A stretch of DNA of 64,000 bases from Claveliimonas intestinigallinarum (GTDB lineage: Bacteria; Bacillota; Clostridia; Lachnospirales; Lachnospiraceae). Position numbers and translations under genes: made by a program. This document shows, piece by piece, positions 41,684 to 50,233 of the stretch. The stretch's first letter is position 1; every line of letters begins with the position of its first letter. The notes beneath the pieces are model-generated. The model ran no database searches. It was not told the DNA's origin and was given only the letters and a program-made list of their open reading frames with translations. The DNA lies in contig DXED01000013.1 of the NCBI GenBank assembly GCA_019115145.1, forward strand, positions 17,043 through 81,042, written 5' to 3'.

Positions 41684-41884
41684 ATGGTAACGAAAGAAAT
41701 GACTATCGGCGAAGTGCTGAACATCAACATGGACATTGCACCGATCCTCATGGAAATCGGAATGCACTGCCTGGGCTGCCCTGCATCACAGGGAGAGTCA
41801 CTGGAAGAGGCAGCAATGGTACATGGCATTGACGCAGATTTACTGGTAGAGAAGATCAATGCATTTCTGAAGGCGAATGCATAG
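41684..41884 (+). CDS. DUF1858-family small protein
   Basis: The 66-residue protein reads EMTIGEVLNINMDIAPILME, then the conserved MHCLGCPAS with a CxxC, then GIDADLLVEKINAFLKA. This is the stand-alone DUF1858 domain, also found at the N terminus of ScdA/Ric-type iron-sulfur repair proteins. The AAAGGAGG site is well placed. It is monocistronic with a strong terminator. The CxxC may bind a metal or an Fe-S cluster; the role is unknown. Confidence 0.88.
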   Translation: MVTKEMTIGEVLNINMDIAPILMEIGMHCLGCPASQGESLEEAAMVHGIDADLLVEKINAFLKANA

Positions 41885-41925
41885 GGATTGAAAAAAGTAT
41901 TTCTGAGAAATATATTTTAAATGCA

Positions 41926-41973
41926 AAGAACGGGAAGCGTCCGATAGTCCGGAGCTTCCCGTTCTTATTTTTG
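41926..41973. terminator. Terminator between convergent DUF1858 and mecA genes
   Basis: AAGAACGGGAAGC (41926-41938) and GCTTCCCGTTCTT (41954-41966) form a 13-bp stem, T-rich after it on the plus strand. Confidence 0.85.
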
Positions 41974-41993
41974 CTTTCTGTTTTATCGTTGTC

Positions 41994-42725
41994 TTAAATC
42001 TCCGCCAGCTGCTGCACGGCGTCGCCTGACACCAGCATCTCGCAGTGCTCCTCGAGGAAGGCCAGGGAGGCGCTGGACGCCTTCTCCAGGGAACCATACT
42101 CGGAGAGCATGTTGCAGATCCTGTTGAAATCCCTTGTCTTCAGATCAGACTGTGTCAGCACAAGGATATAGAGGTCTGCTTTCTGGTCTTTGTATAATGT
42201 GTTGGAACCGAAATAGATGGATTTCAGCAGATGGGCTGCCTGGATCACCTGGTCCATGGTCTCAAAGGAGAAGAACCGGAGCGACGGCTTCTTTTCCTCC
42301 TCGGCAGTTTCCTTGGAGGGCTTCTCCGACAGAGCGGAGACGCTTTCCTTCACTTTGCCGATCAGGTTCAGAAGTTCTTCTGCCCCCTCCAGCTTCTCAA
42401 GAGCGCTTTCTTTTGCGGACTCCCAGTCACCTCCGGGTGAGGGAGCGAATTTAGAAAATCTGGTATCCAGTTCCTCCGGATCCTCGACTTTCGTGATTAT
42501 CAGCACGATGGAGTCGGCTGACGCGGGGATCGCTTCTATCATAAGAGGGATATCGTCCGCTTCAAAGCCAAACTCAAATGCCGCTTGTTGCATCATATCA
42601 TGGAAAAGTGATTTTGCTTTTTCAGTTCCGTAGGCCAGCTCGCTAAGCTGGAGCTGCCTGGCTGCCAGATCGGCGCGGGTAAGAGTGCATCGGATCTGGT
42701 TGTCATTGATCTTCTCAATCTTCAT
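41994..42725 (-). CDS. mecA: Adaptor protein MecA
   Basis: The start at 42725 (MKIEKINDNQIRCTLTRADL) has GGAAG upstream; a longer frame to 42851 is not plausible. The 243-residue protein has the N-terminal substrate-binding domain (LFHDMMQQAAFEFGFE, PLMIEAIPASADSIVLIITK) and a C-terminal ClpC-binding domain separated by a charged linker. MecA delivers ComK, Spo0A or other targets to ClpCP and activates ClpC. It is monocistronic on the minus strand. Confidence 0.9.
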   Translation of the reverse strand: MKIEKINDNQIRCTLTRADLAARQLQLSELAYGTEKAKSLFHDMMQQAAFEFGFEADDIPLMIEAIPASADSIVLIITKVEDPEELDTRFSKFAPSPGGDWESAKESALEKLEGAEELLNLIGKVKESVSALSEKPSKETAEEEKKPSLRFFSFETMDQVIQAAHLLKSIYFGSNTLYKDQKADLYILVLTQSDLKTRDFNRICNMLSEYGSLEKASSASLAFLEEHCEMLVSGDAVQQLAEI

Positions 42726-42796
42726 AATATCACTTCCTTTTTCACAGTATAGCATAAGGGATAAGTTAAGTTCAATAAAATAAAAATAAAAAAAGC

Positions 42797-42825
42797 TTGC
42801 GTCAACATAATGGCTGGTGTATAAT
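42797..42825 (+). promoter_or_regulatory. Promoter of long-leader transcript
   Basis: TTGCGT (42797-42802), a 17-bp spacer and TATAAT (42820-42825) point rightward. The next plausible gene starts 379 bp later, which implies a long leader or a small RNA. Confidence 0.6.
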
Positions 42826-42831
42826 ACAGTC

Positions 42832-43200
42832 ACAGAAATTAGTATTCCCATTTCATTTATTCTTAGAATGGATCTGCAGGTCAGATTTATTTATCAGGGA
42901 TTTTCAGAACAAGATCAGGTAACCTATCAACCATTTATTTCCCAAAAAAGTCAGATAAGACAAGTATTTATTCAGTTTAAAGATTTTAATCAGATTTATC
43001 ATTTTTTGCCCAAGGTCGGATTTTCGGCAGGAGCAGATCCAGAGGGCAGCATGGCGGCCCAAGAGAATACGGTTTCTGTGTGAAGGCCTATCCTGATATA
43101 TCACGCACTTCCAAAAGGAGATATGCCTTCAGATGTTTTAGTTATATTCCATTTTATGCGGCGGGCGGGAAAAGTTTCGTCCGAGCAGAAAAAGGAGGCT
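42832..43200 (+). ncRNA. Unexplained 370-nt leader or small-RNA region
   Basis: This AT-rich stretch has no convincing gene; an 88-codon frame at 42817-43083 lacks a ribosome site and looks random. It has local pairing such as GGGC/GCCC (43043-43060) and GAAGGC/GCCTTC (about 43082-43131). It matches no riboswitch class that I recognise. It could be a leader of the 73-residue gene or an independent RNA. Confidence 0.3.
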
Positions 43201-43203
43201 GTT

Positions 43204-43425
43204 ATGCCGGAGGACACGAAGGAATTTCAGGAGCTGTTCAGGGAGCTGAGCGGCTACGAGAAAAAGGGAGTATACATAGAACTTGAGGGGAAACCGGCAA
43301 GCCCGACACAGATTGTACAAGCGCATATGCTGCGGGAGGATTCCGGCTATATGCGGGATTATGTGCTCAACGAGAAAGGAGATCTGAAAGCGCTGTACTT
43401 CAATCACATTGAAAAGGAACAGTAG
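43204..43425 (+). CDS. Conserved-looking 73-residue protein of unknown function
   Basis: The ATG at 43204 has AAAGGAGG 6 nt upstream. The product is soluble and acidic: MPEDTKEFQELFRELSGYEK, then VYIELEGKPASPTQIVQAHM, then YMRDYVLNEKGDLKALYFNH. It has no Cys and no membrane segment. The good ribosome site and clean codon use support a real gene. It could be a small regulator, but no family is recognised. Confidence 0.7.
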   Translation: MPEDTKEFQELFRELSGYEKKGVYIELEGKPASPTQIVQAHMLREDSGYMRDYVLNEKGDLKALYFNHIEKEQ

Positions 43426-43546
43426 ACAATAAAAAAGACCGAACAGTGCGGACACCCCTCGCAAAAGTCTTGAAAATGTCGAAATATATAATGACGTGTG
43501 CGGGAAACATTGGTATAATAATGTATATGTGTGTGGGAGGTGCAGC

Positions 43547-45346
43547 ATGGATCAGAGACGCAGAAGGAGGAGGACTGCGCGCGGACGGAAACAGTCAAGG
43601 CGCAGAAGGAAGAGAAATCTTATCCTGAAGACAGGATTTTTTATTATAGTGATCATAGCGGCTGTTGCAGCGTTCTTTTTGTGGAGGCGGTATGGCCCCT
43701 CAGATGAGCAGGCTGACAGGAATGAATATTATGGAATAGAAAGTGACGGTCAGCTGGCTATTGTCGTGAATAATGAGATCCTTGAACCCAGGGGGATGAT
43801 CTCCGATGGAAGAGCCTATGTGGAGTACGCAACCGTGCGGGACTATATCAACTCCAGATTTTACTGGGATCCAGGTGAGAATGTGCTGCTCTACACGCTG
43901 CCTACTGACACGGTCAGCGTGGGCGTGGGAGCCAGCGAGTACACTCTCGCAAATCAGAAAACGAGCACAGACTACGTCATTTTAAGGACAGAGGGAAGTA
44001 CAGCGTACATTGCGCTTGATTTTGTGGCTCAGTACACAGACATGTCCTACGAAGTTTTCACCGACCCGGACAGAGCGGTGGTGGTGACAGAGAAGGAAGA
44101 GAAAGTGGCGGAGGTGAAAAGAGACACCCAGGTGCGTTATCAGGGCGGGGTGAAGAGTCCCATCCTGACGGAGGTCTCCAAGGGAGACACTGTGGCTGTC
44201 ATCGAGGACGAGGGCGACTGGAAGAAGGTGCGCACCCAGGATGGCTTCATCGGATATGTGAAGAAGAACAGGCTCCGGAACGAGAAAAAGACAACCTACG
44301 ACAGAGGCTTCGAGGAGCCTGTATATACAAATATTTCCGAGGATTACGTGATCAACATGGCATGGCACAACGTGACCAACTCTGACGCCAATAGCAGCGT
44401 CCTGGAGATGATCGCCAACACAAAGGGGCTGACTACTATCTCTCCAACCTGGTTCCACGTGGCGGACACGTCCGGCAACCTGGAGTCTATCGCCAGCTCG
44501 GAGTATGTGAACTATGCCCATCAGTCCAATATCGAGGTGTGGGCGGCTATTCGGGATTTCGACGGAGGCATCAGCTCCCAGGAGGAGTCCTATGCGCTGC
44601 TCTCCAGCACTTCAAGCAGGACAAACCTGATCAACCAGCTGATGGCGGCCGTGTTCCAGACCGGGATCGACGGCATCAATGTGGACTTTGAGATGATCTC
44701 AGAGGAGTGCGGTGAGCACTATATCCAGTTTATCCGGGAGCTGTCCGTGCAGTGCAGGAAGAACAACATCGTGCTCTCCGTGGACAATTACGTTCCTCAG
44801 AGCTACAACCAGCAGTACCACCGGGAGGAGCAGGGCGCAGTGGCGGACTACGTGGTCATCATGGGCTACGACGAGCACTACGGCGGCTCACCTGAGGCGG
44901 GCTCAGTGGCCTCCTACGATTTTGTGAAGGCAGGCATTGAGAACACGCTGAAGGAGGTTCCGGCTGAGAAGGTGATCAATGCGGTGCCCTTCTTTACACG
45001 AGTGTGGGAGGAGACTCCCAAGACGGAGGAGGAGATCGCTGCTGACCAGGGCACGGACGCGGCTGAGTACACCACGAATGTGACCAGCACCGCCTACGGG
45101 ATGGCGGACGCCAGGGCTGTGGTGGAGCAGGCGGGAGCCGAGATCACCTGGGATGAGACGACACAGCAGAATTACGCTACCTGGGAGGCGAACGGAGTCA
45201 CCTACGAAGTGTGGCTCGAGGACGCCCAGTCACTGGAGCCCCGGCTGAAGCTCATGAAGGACTACGGGCTGGCCGGCACAGCCGCATGGCGTCTGGGACA
45301 GGAGACATCGGACATCTGGGAGCTGATACTGCAGTATGTAAATTAA
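43547..45346 (+). CDS. Membrane-anchored SH3b-GH18 glycosidase (spore cortex hydrolase-like)
   Basis: The ATG at 43547 follows GGGAGG. The 599-residue protein has a very Arg-rich cytoplasmic N terminus (about 1-25), one membrane helix (about 28-47), a copper-amine-oxidase-N-like domain (about 65-180), an SH3b domain (about 185-245) and a C-terminal GH18 barrel with the catalytic motif DGINVDFE near residue 380 and MGYDEHYGGSP. GH18 proteins of this shape (YaaH, YdhD, SleL relatives) act on muramic-delta-lactam cortex or on peptidoglycan. It is upstream of cwlD, in keeping with a germination role. Confidence 0.88.
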   Translation: MDQRRRRRRTARGRKQSRRRRKRNLILKTGFFIIVIIAAVAAFFLWRRYGPSDEQADRNEYYGIESDGQLAIVVNNEILEPRGMISDGRAYVEYATVRDYINSRFYWDPGENVLLYTLPTDTVSVGVGASEYTLANQKTSTDYVILRTEGSTAYIALDFVAQYTDMSYEVFTDPDRAVVVTEKEEKVAEVKRDTQVRYQGGVKSPILTEVSKGDTVAVIEDEGDWKKVRTQDGFIGYVKKNRLRNEKKTTYDRGFEEPVYTNISEDYVINMAWHNVTNSDANSSVLEMIANTKGLTTISPTWFHVADTSGNLESIASSEYVNYAHQSNIEVWAAIRDFDGGISSQEESYALLSSTSSRTNLINQLMAAVFQTGIDGINVDFEMISEECGEHYIQFIRELSVQCRKNNIVLSVDNYVPQSYNQQYHREEQGAVADYVVIMGYDEHYGGSPEAGSVASYDFVKAGIENTLKEVPAEKVINAVPFFTRVWEETPKTEEEIAADQGTDAAEYTTNVTSTAYGMADARAVVEQAGAEITWDETTQQNYATWEANGVTYEVWLEDAQSLEPRLKLMKDYGLAGTAAWRLGQETSDIWELILQYVN

Positions 45347-45479
45347 CGTAAAGTAAAATCATGTCAGGCAAGGCAGGAGCAGTCTGGCGACGGCATTAAT
45401 AAGCGCCCTCCGGGCGGCATATACTATAGACGGATAAGAAAATGATCGTTTTGGTATATGCTGACAGGGGGGTGCTTTT

Positions 45480-46163
45480 TTGCTGAAAAGGATCATGGAG
45501 CTGCTGTTTGCGCTGGCTGTGCTGGCCGGTCTTCTCTTCGCCGGGGGAAAGGTCCGCACATATGTCAGCGTGCAGCAGGAGAATGTCAGGAGAAATCTGG
45601 TCGTTCTGGATCCAGGGCACGGCGGGAGGGATCCCGGCAAGATCGGGGCAAATGAGGAGTTGGAAAAGGACATCAACCTGGCCATCTCCCTGAAGGTGAA
45701 GGAGAAGCTGGAGAAGGACGGGATGGAGGTTGTGATGACAAGGGAGGAGGACGCTATGCTGGCAGATGAGGATGCGGACAACAAGAAGCTGGAGGATTTG
45801 AACAACAGGATCAGTATCATCAATGAGCGCCAGCCGGCCATCGCTGTCAGCATCCACCAGAACAGCTATCCCGACCCTTCCGTAAAAGGAGCCCAGATCT
45901 TCTATTTCACCCACTCGGACAAAGGAAAGCAGGCGGCGGAGGCGCTGCAGAAGGAGCTGCTGGAATTTGATCAGGAAAATACGAGGGACATCAAGGCAAA
46001 CGACACCTACTACCTGCTGAAAAAGACGGAGGTACCCACTGTGATCGTGGAGTGTGGCTTTCTCTCCAGCCCCGAGGAGACGGCTCTTTTGACAGACGAG
46101 TCGTACCAGGAGAAGCTGGCTGGGGCCATTGCCAAAGGCATTGAAAGCTGGGTGGTAAAATAG
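45480..46163 (+). CDS. cwlD: N-acetylmuramoyl-L-alanine amidase CwlD
   Basis: TTG start at 45480 after AGGGGGG. The 227-residue Amidase_3 enzyme has an N-terminal membrane segment or signal (about 5-24), the zinc His in LDPGHGGRDPG (His47), a Glu near 60, SIHQNSYPD with the second His, and the catalytic Glu in VIVECGFLSS. CwlD removes the peptide from muramic acid to let muramic-delta-lactam form in the spore cortex. The single-domain architecture and size fit CwlD. Confidence 0.9.
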   Translation: MLKRIMELLFALAVLAGLLFAGGKVRTYVSVQQENVRRNLVVLDPGHGGRDPGKIGANEELEKDINLAISLKVKEKLEKDGMEVVMTREEDAMLADEDADNKKLEDLNNRISIINERQPAIAVSIHQNSYPDPSVKGAQIFYFTHSDKGKQAAEALQKELLEFDQENTRDIKANDTYYLLKKTEVPTVIVECGFLSSPEETALLTDESYQEKLAGAIAKGIESWVVK

Positions 46164-46188
46164 GCGGATTGATGCTATAATAAAGGGC

Positions 46189-47238
46189 ATGAAGACAAGA
46201 GTAGAAAAAATAGACAAAGCACAAATGAATATGGATATCATAGATGCAGCCGGGCAGATCCTGAGGCAGGGCGGACTGGTTGCATTTCCTACGGAAACAG
46301 TGTACGGACTGGGGGCTAATGCCCTGGACGAGGAGGCGGCCAGAAAGACCTACGCCGCCAAGGGAAGGCCCTCCGACAATCCACTTATCGTCCACATCGC
46401 CGACCTTAAGGACCTGTATCCCATCACAAAAGGAGTGCCGGAGAAGGCGGTGGCACTGGCGGAGAAATTCTGGCCCGGCCCGCTGACCATGATCTTTGAG
46501 AAAAGTGAAATTGTCCCCCACGGGACAACGGGGGGACTGGACACAGTGGCTGTGCGCATGCCTGACGACACGGTAACGCTGGCTCTCATCAAGGCGGCGG
46601 GAGGCTACGTGTCAGGCCCAAGCGCCAACACCTCCGGAAGGCCAAGCCCCACCACGGCGCAGCATGTTCTGGACGACCTGGATGGAAAGATCAATATGAT
46701 CCTGGATGGTGGCCCTGTCCACATCGGCGTGGAGTCCACTATCGTGGACATGACGGTGGAGCCGCCCATGATCCTGCGGCCGGGGGCTGTCACGAAGGAG
46801 ATGCTGGAGGAGACGGTGGGGGAGGTGTCTGTGGACCACACCATCCTCACGGCGGACAGCAAGACCCCGCCCAAGGCCCCGGGAATGAAGTACCGCCACT
46901 ATGCGCCCAGGGCAGAGATGACTGTCGTGGAGGGATCTCTCGAGAAGGTGGTGGACAAGATCAGCGAGCTTGCAGCCGCCCGGGAGAGGGAAGGACACCG
47001 CACCGGCATTATAGCCACCCGGGAGACCATGGACAGGTACACCAGCAGGAATGTGAAGTGCATCGGCACCAGGGAGGATGAGAGTACAGTGGCGGCCAAT
47101 CTGTACGCCATCCTGCGTGATTTTGACGATGATGGGACAGAGTTTATCTACAGCGAAGCATTTGCGTCTGACGGAATCGGGAGCGCTGTCATGAACAGGC
47201 TTCTGAAGGCCGCAGGGCATCATGTGATAAATGTTTAA
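46189..47238 (+). CDS. L-threonylcarbamoyladenylate synthase (Sua5/YwlC)
   Basis: The 349-residue protein has the YrdC domain (GGLVAFPTETVYGLGANALD, AAKGRPSDNPLIVHI, SGPSANTSGRPSPT) and a C-terminal Sua5 domain after PPKAPGMKYRHYAPRA. It makes threonylcarbamoyl-AMP from Thr, bicarbonate and ATP for t6A37 tRNA modification. No good ribosome site precedes ATG 46189, but TATAAT (46176-46181) lies 7 bp before it, so a leaderless mRNA is possible. It is followed by upp and dCMP deaminase. Confidence 0.94.
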   Translation: MKTRVEKIDKAQMNMDIIDAAGQILRQGGLVAFPTETVYGLGANALDEEAARKTYAAKGRPSDNPLIVHIADLKDLYPITKGVPEKAVALAEKFWPGPLTMIFEKSEIVPHGTTGGLDTVAVRMPDDTVTLALIKAAGGYVSGPSANTSGRPSPTTAQHVLDDLDGKINMILDGGPVHIGVESTIVDMTVEPPMILRPGAVTKEMLEETVGEVSVDHTILTADSKTPPKAPGMKYRHYAPRAEMTVVEGSLEKVVDKISELAAAREREGHRTGIIATRETMDRYTSRNVKCIGTREDESTVAANLYAILRDFDDDGTEFIYSEAFASDGIGSAVMNRLLKAAGHHVINV

Positions 47239-47258
47239 AAATGCAGGAGGAAAAAAGA

Positions 47259-47888
47259 ATGTCAAATGTGTACGTAATGGATCACCCGCTGATCCAGCAT
47301 AAGATCGGGCTGCTCCGGAGAGAGGAGACAGGATCCAGGGATTTCAGAGCCCTTGTGGAGGAGATCGCTATGCTCATGTGCTATGAGGCCACGAGGGACC
47401 TGAAGCTGGAGGATGTGAAGATCACCACCCCCATCTGTGAGACCACAGCCAAGCAGCTGGAGGGAAAAAAGCTGGCCATTGTCCCCATCCTCAGGGCGGG
47501 CATCGGCATGGTGGAGGGTATGCTGGCACTGATACCGGCGGCCAAGGTGGGGCATATCGGCCTGTACCGGGATCCGGAGACGCTGGAGCCGGTGGAGTAC
47601 TACTGCAAGCTGCCTGCAGACTGCGACGAGAGGGAGGTCTTTGTGGTGGATCCCATGCTGGCTACAGGAGGCTCCTGTGCGGCGGCCATTGAGCTCCTGA
47701 AGGCAAAGGGGGTAAAGAAGATCCGCTTCCTGTGCACCATCGCGGCGCCGGAGGGCGTGGAGCGGATGCAGAAGGAACACCCGGATGTGGATCTCTACAT
47801 CGGGGCCCTGGACGATCATCTGAACGATCACGGCTACATCGTGCCCGGCCTTGGAGACGCGGGAGACCGCATTTTCGGAACAAAATAG
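47259..47888 (+). CDS. upp: Uracil phosphoribosyltransferase
   Basis: The ATG at 47259 follows GCAGGAGG. The 209-residue enzyme shows ILRAGIGMVEGML (about 74-86), the PRPP-binding VVDPMLATGGSCAAAIELL and the uracil-binding C terminus GYIVPGLGDAGDRIFGT. It converts uracil and PRPP to UMP. It lies 20 bp after ywlC and 40 bp before dCMP deaminase, so a pyrimidine salvage pair is likely. Confidence 0.96.
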   Translation: MSNVYVMDHPLIQHKIGLLRREETGSRDFRALVEEIAMLMCYEATRDLKLEDVKITTPICETTAKQLEGKKLAIVPILRAGIGMVEGMLALIPAAKVGHIGLYRDPETLEPVEYYCKLPADCDEREVFVVDPMLATGGSCAAAIELLKAKGVKKIRFLCTIAAPEGVERMQKEHPDVDLYIGALDDHLNDHGYIVPGLGDAGDRIFGTK

Positions 47889-47928
47889 GAGAACAGAGTG
47901 TCAGGGAAATGGAACGGGAGGCATTTTT

Positions 47929-48417
47929 ATGGCAAATAAAAGAGAAGACTATATAACCTGGGATGAGTATTTCATGGGAGTTGCGATCCTGTCCGGACAG
48001 CGGTCCAAGGATCCCAACACCCAGGTGGGGTGCTGCATCGTGAGCCAGGACAACAAGATCCTGTCCATGGGCTACAACGGGCTCCCCATAGGCTGCTCCG
48101 ACGAGGAGTTTCCCTGGAACAGGGAGGGGGAGGATCCCCTGGAGACCAAGTATGTATATACCGTCCACAGCGAGCTCAATGCCATCCTGAACTACAGGGG
48201 CGGCAGCCTGGAGGGGGCCAAGCTGTATGTGTCCCTCTTCCCCTGCAACGAGTGCGCCAAGGCGATCATCCAGAGCGGCATCAAGGAAGTCATCTATGAC
48301 TGCAACAAATACAAAGGGACTCCGTCCGTGGCTGCATCCATGCGGATGTTCGACGCGGCCGGAGTCAAATACCACCCCTACCGAAGGACCGGCAGGAAAA
48401 TCGAGATCGAGCTTTAG
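47929..48417 (+). CDS. Deoxycytidylate (dCMP) deaminase
   Basis: The ATG at 47929 has GGGAGG 7 nt upstream; a longer frame into upp is a shadow. The 162-residue zinc enzyme has VHSELNAIL (zinc His and catalytic Glu) and SLFPCNECAKAI (two zinc Cys), with KDPNTQVGCCIV in the N-terminal part. It converts dCMP to dUMP for thymidylate synthesis. It is convergent with the DUF2508 gene, with a 4-bp overlap. Confidence 0.93.
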   Translation: MANKREDYITWDEYFMGVAILSGQRSKDPNTQVGCCIVSQDNKILSMGYNGLPIGCSDEEFPWNREGEDPLETKYVYTVHSELNAILNYRGGSLEGAKLYVSLFPCNECAKAIIQSGIKEVIYDCNKYKGTPSVAASMRMFDAAGVKYHPYRRTGRKIEIEL

Positions 48418-48656
48418 GACTGGATGGCCTTTGCCTGGCGGAGAAGGAAACAGTAGCGCTTCCATGCTGCGTTTCCCCGGTAAATATAGCAGTCGATCAG
48501 GTCGGGATCGCAGGCGTTCTGAAAGTTGTTGTAGGCGTCTTCGATCTCCTGCCTGGCCTGCGCGATCTCCTCGGCAATGTCAAAATTGTCCCGGTCAAAG
48601 GACAGCCTTTTGTAGATGTCTTCCTCGGCTGCCCGTCCCCGCTGAAACAGCTTCAT
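48414..48656 (-). CDS. DUF2508 (YaaL-type) small protein
   Basis: The 80-residue all-helical protein reads DIYKRLSFDRDNFDIAEEIA, then EIEDAYNNFQNACDPDLIDC and IYRGNAAWKRYCFLLRQAKA. This is the YaaL/DUF2508 pattern, usually encoded before bofA in Bacilli and Clostridia. GGAGGTGA precedes the ATG. bofA is near but divergent here. The function is unknown. Confidence 0.82.
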   Translation of the reverse strand: MKLFQRGRAAEEDIYKRLSFDRDNFDIAEEIAQARQEIEDAYNNFQNACDPDLIDCYIYRGNAAWKRYCFLLRQAKAIQS

Positions 48657-48778
48657 CTGCAGTCACCTCCACAGTCATTTCTCTTTATTTCCAGTATAGC
48701 CAGATTTTGTGAATAAAATACCTGAAGCCTGTCATATATATGTAAAAATGAGCAGGCAGGGAGCGTCGGGCAGGGCGT

Positions 48779-49009
48779 ATGGAAGACGGGAGAGAGTATG
48801 GGCCGGGAGAAAAGACAGGATGGGTGCTGAACTTTGTGATACGCGCGATGGTGGGGATGGCTGTCATTTTCTTTGTAAATTATTTCCTTGACTTGCGGGG
48901 AATAGACATGGCGGTGGGCCTGAGTCCGGTGTCCTTTTTGACATCCGGAGTCCTTGGAATACCTGGGGTTGCGCTCCTTTACGGGATTGTGATCTACCAA
49001 TCTTTGTGA
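48779..49009 (+). CDS. bofA: BofA-like pro-sigma-K processing inhibitor
   Basis: The 76-residue protein has two membrane segments (about 16-38 and 52-74) and the family pattern NFVIRAMVGMAVIFFVNYFL and VGLSPVSFLTSGVLGIPGVA. BofA inhibits the SpoIVFB protease in Bacillus; in clostridia its role is less clear. The start is not decided by a strong ribosome site. It precedes the Tad operon but is separated from it by a promoter. Confidence 0.82.
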   Translation: MEDGREYGPGEKTGWVLNFVIRAMVGMAVIFFVNYFLDLRGIDMAVGLSPVSFLTSGVLGIPGVALLYGIVIYQSL

Positions 49010-49045
49010 GAATTTCACAAAGAAAAAATATTTCTGAAAAAGCTA

Positions 49046-49074
49046 TGGACATTTGTGCGGTGTAGGGCTATAAT
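49046..49074 (+). promoter_or_regulatory. Promoter of the Tad pilus operon
   Basis: TGGACA (49046-49051), a 17-bp spacer and TATAAT (49069-49074) are present. A 180-nt leader follows, starting with the hairpin ACAAGTT/AACTTGT (49082-49100). No gene is seen in it. Confidence 0.7.
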
Positions 49075-49258
49075 ACATCGTACAAGTTTTCATAACTTGT
49101 ATCTGATTAAATCTTGTTGAAAATCTGACAAATGTTTCTGTAATTCAAGGCCTTTTCGGCAGAGAATTCAAAAACAGACAAGCACAACTGAATATGGAAC
49201 TGTAAACAGAACAAGCAAGTAGTTTTATGCATGCGCAAAGCGTGTGGGGAGGATGTAT

Positions 49259-50233
49259 GTGAGCAGCAGAAATTTGGTCATCTGCGATCCGGAGACAGAG
49301 TACGCTGCCAGGCTTGCCGGGTTTCTGAACGGGAAAAGGGAACTTGCCTTTCAAGTAAAAATATGTAAAAGTCCCGATCAGATCCAGGAGGCAGCAGGGC
49401 AGATGCCGATCGACATCCTGCTGATTTCTGAGGATCTCAGGGAGCTGTACGATCTTCAGGGCGAAGGGGAAAAGGCGGCCAAGACCGTTCTTCTCACGTC
49501 AGAGAGAGGCGAGGGCAAGGACATGGACACCATTTTCAAATATCAGTCAGGGGAACAGATCTGTATGTGTCTGATGCAGCTTCTGGCAAGAGGGGAGAAG
49601 GCGGAGCTTCTCCGGATACGCAAGAAAGGAAATGGAAGAATCATAGGATTTTATTCGCCTGTGCGCCGGCTCGGGCAGACAAGAATGGCTCTCCGGAAGG
49701 GGAGAGAGCTGTCCCGCACAGAGAACGTGCTGTACTTAAACATGGAGGTTTATGCGGGGACAGGCTCGTATTTTCCGGAGGAGAGGCAGAAGAACATGTC
49801 TGAGCTTCTCTACTACGCAAAGCAGGAGTCGAGGAAGCTGGCGGGTGTCCTGGCAGGGCTGGTAAAGAGCCTGGAGGGCGTGGACTATGTGCCGCCGGCG
49901 GTCATACCGGATGACATCAGAGACGTGTCCCCGGGAGAATGGATCTGGCTATTTGAGGAGATCCTGCGGACAAGCATCTATGACACCCTTGTGCTGGATA
50001 TCGGCGACAGCGTGCAGGGGCTGTACAGAATACTGGAAGCCTGTGATGAGATCTATATGTCTGCGGCAGATGACCCTGCGGCCTCCTCCAAGATACGGCA
50101 GTTCGAGGAAGCCCTTGAACAGGCCGGCTGCGGGCATGTGGCAGAAAGGGTGGTACGATGTGATATCAGAAGAACAGCTCCAGGAAAAGGTACTGGCCAG
50201 ACTGGATCTGTCAAGAGAGATCGGAGACGATGA
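49259..50233 (+). CDS. tadZ: TadZ/CpaE-like pilus localisation protein with degenerate P-loop
   Basis: GTG 49259 follows GGGGAGGA with good spacing. The 324-residue protein has a receiver-like N-terminal half (LVICDPETEYAARLAGFL, IDILLISEDL) and a ParA/MinD-like C-terminal half. The expected KGGxGKT motif reads SPVRRLGQTRMA, lacking the Walker lysines, and the following DNVLYLNME region is retained as ENVLYLNMEVY. It therefore probably cannot hydrolyse ATP. Tad loci place this gene first, where it positions the assembly machine. It overlaps tadA by 74 bp. Confidence 0.8.
   Translation: MSSRNLVICDPETEYAARLAGFLNGKRELAFQVKICKSPDQIQEAAGQMPIDILLISEDLRELYDLQGEGEKAAKTVLLTSERGEGKDMDTIFKYQSGEQICMCLMQLLARGEKAELLRIRKKGNGRIIGFYSPVRRLGQTRMALRKGRELSRTENVLYLNMEVYAGTGSYFPEERQKNMSELLYYAKQESRKLAGVLAGLVKSLEGVDYVPPAVIPDDIRDVSPGEWIWLFEEILRTSIYDTLVLDIGDSVQGLYRILEACDEIYMSAADDPAASSKIRQFEEALEQAGCGHVAERVVRCDIRRTAPGKGTGQTGSVKRDRRR

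Noticed and set aside
42817..43083. 88-codon frame on the plus strand
   Set aside because: No ribosome site, an untypical composition and a start overlapping the promoter -10, so not called as a gene.
43440..43546. Sigma-E, -G or -K type promoter before the GH18 gene
   Set aside because: Several TATAAT-like and CATA-like strings occur, but none has a matching partner element at proper spacing.
45405..45425. Palindrome CGCCCTCCGGGCG before cwlD as a copy of the 41.2-kb element
   Set aside because: Only 13 bp are shared and they are self-complementary; chance or a simple hairpin is enough.
49081..49258. Possible cyclic-di-GMP riboswitch before the Tad operon, suggested by GCGCAAAGCG
   Set aside because: The conserved GEMM core and its flanking pairs are not present; only a short hairpin is supported.
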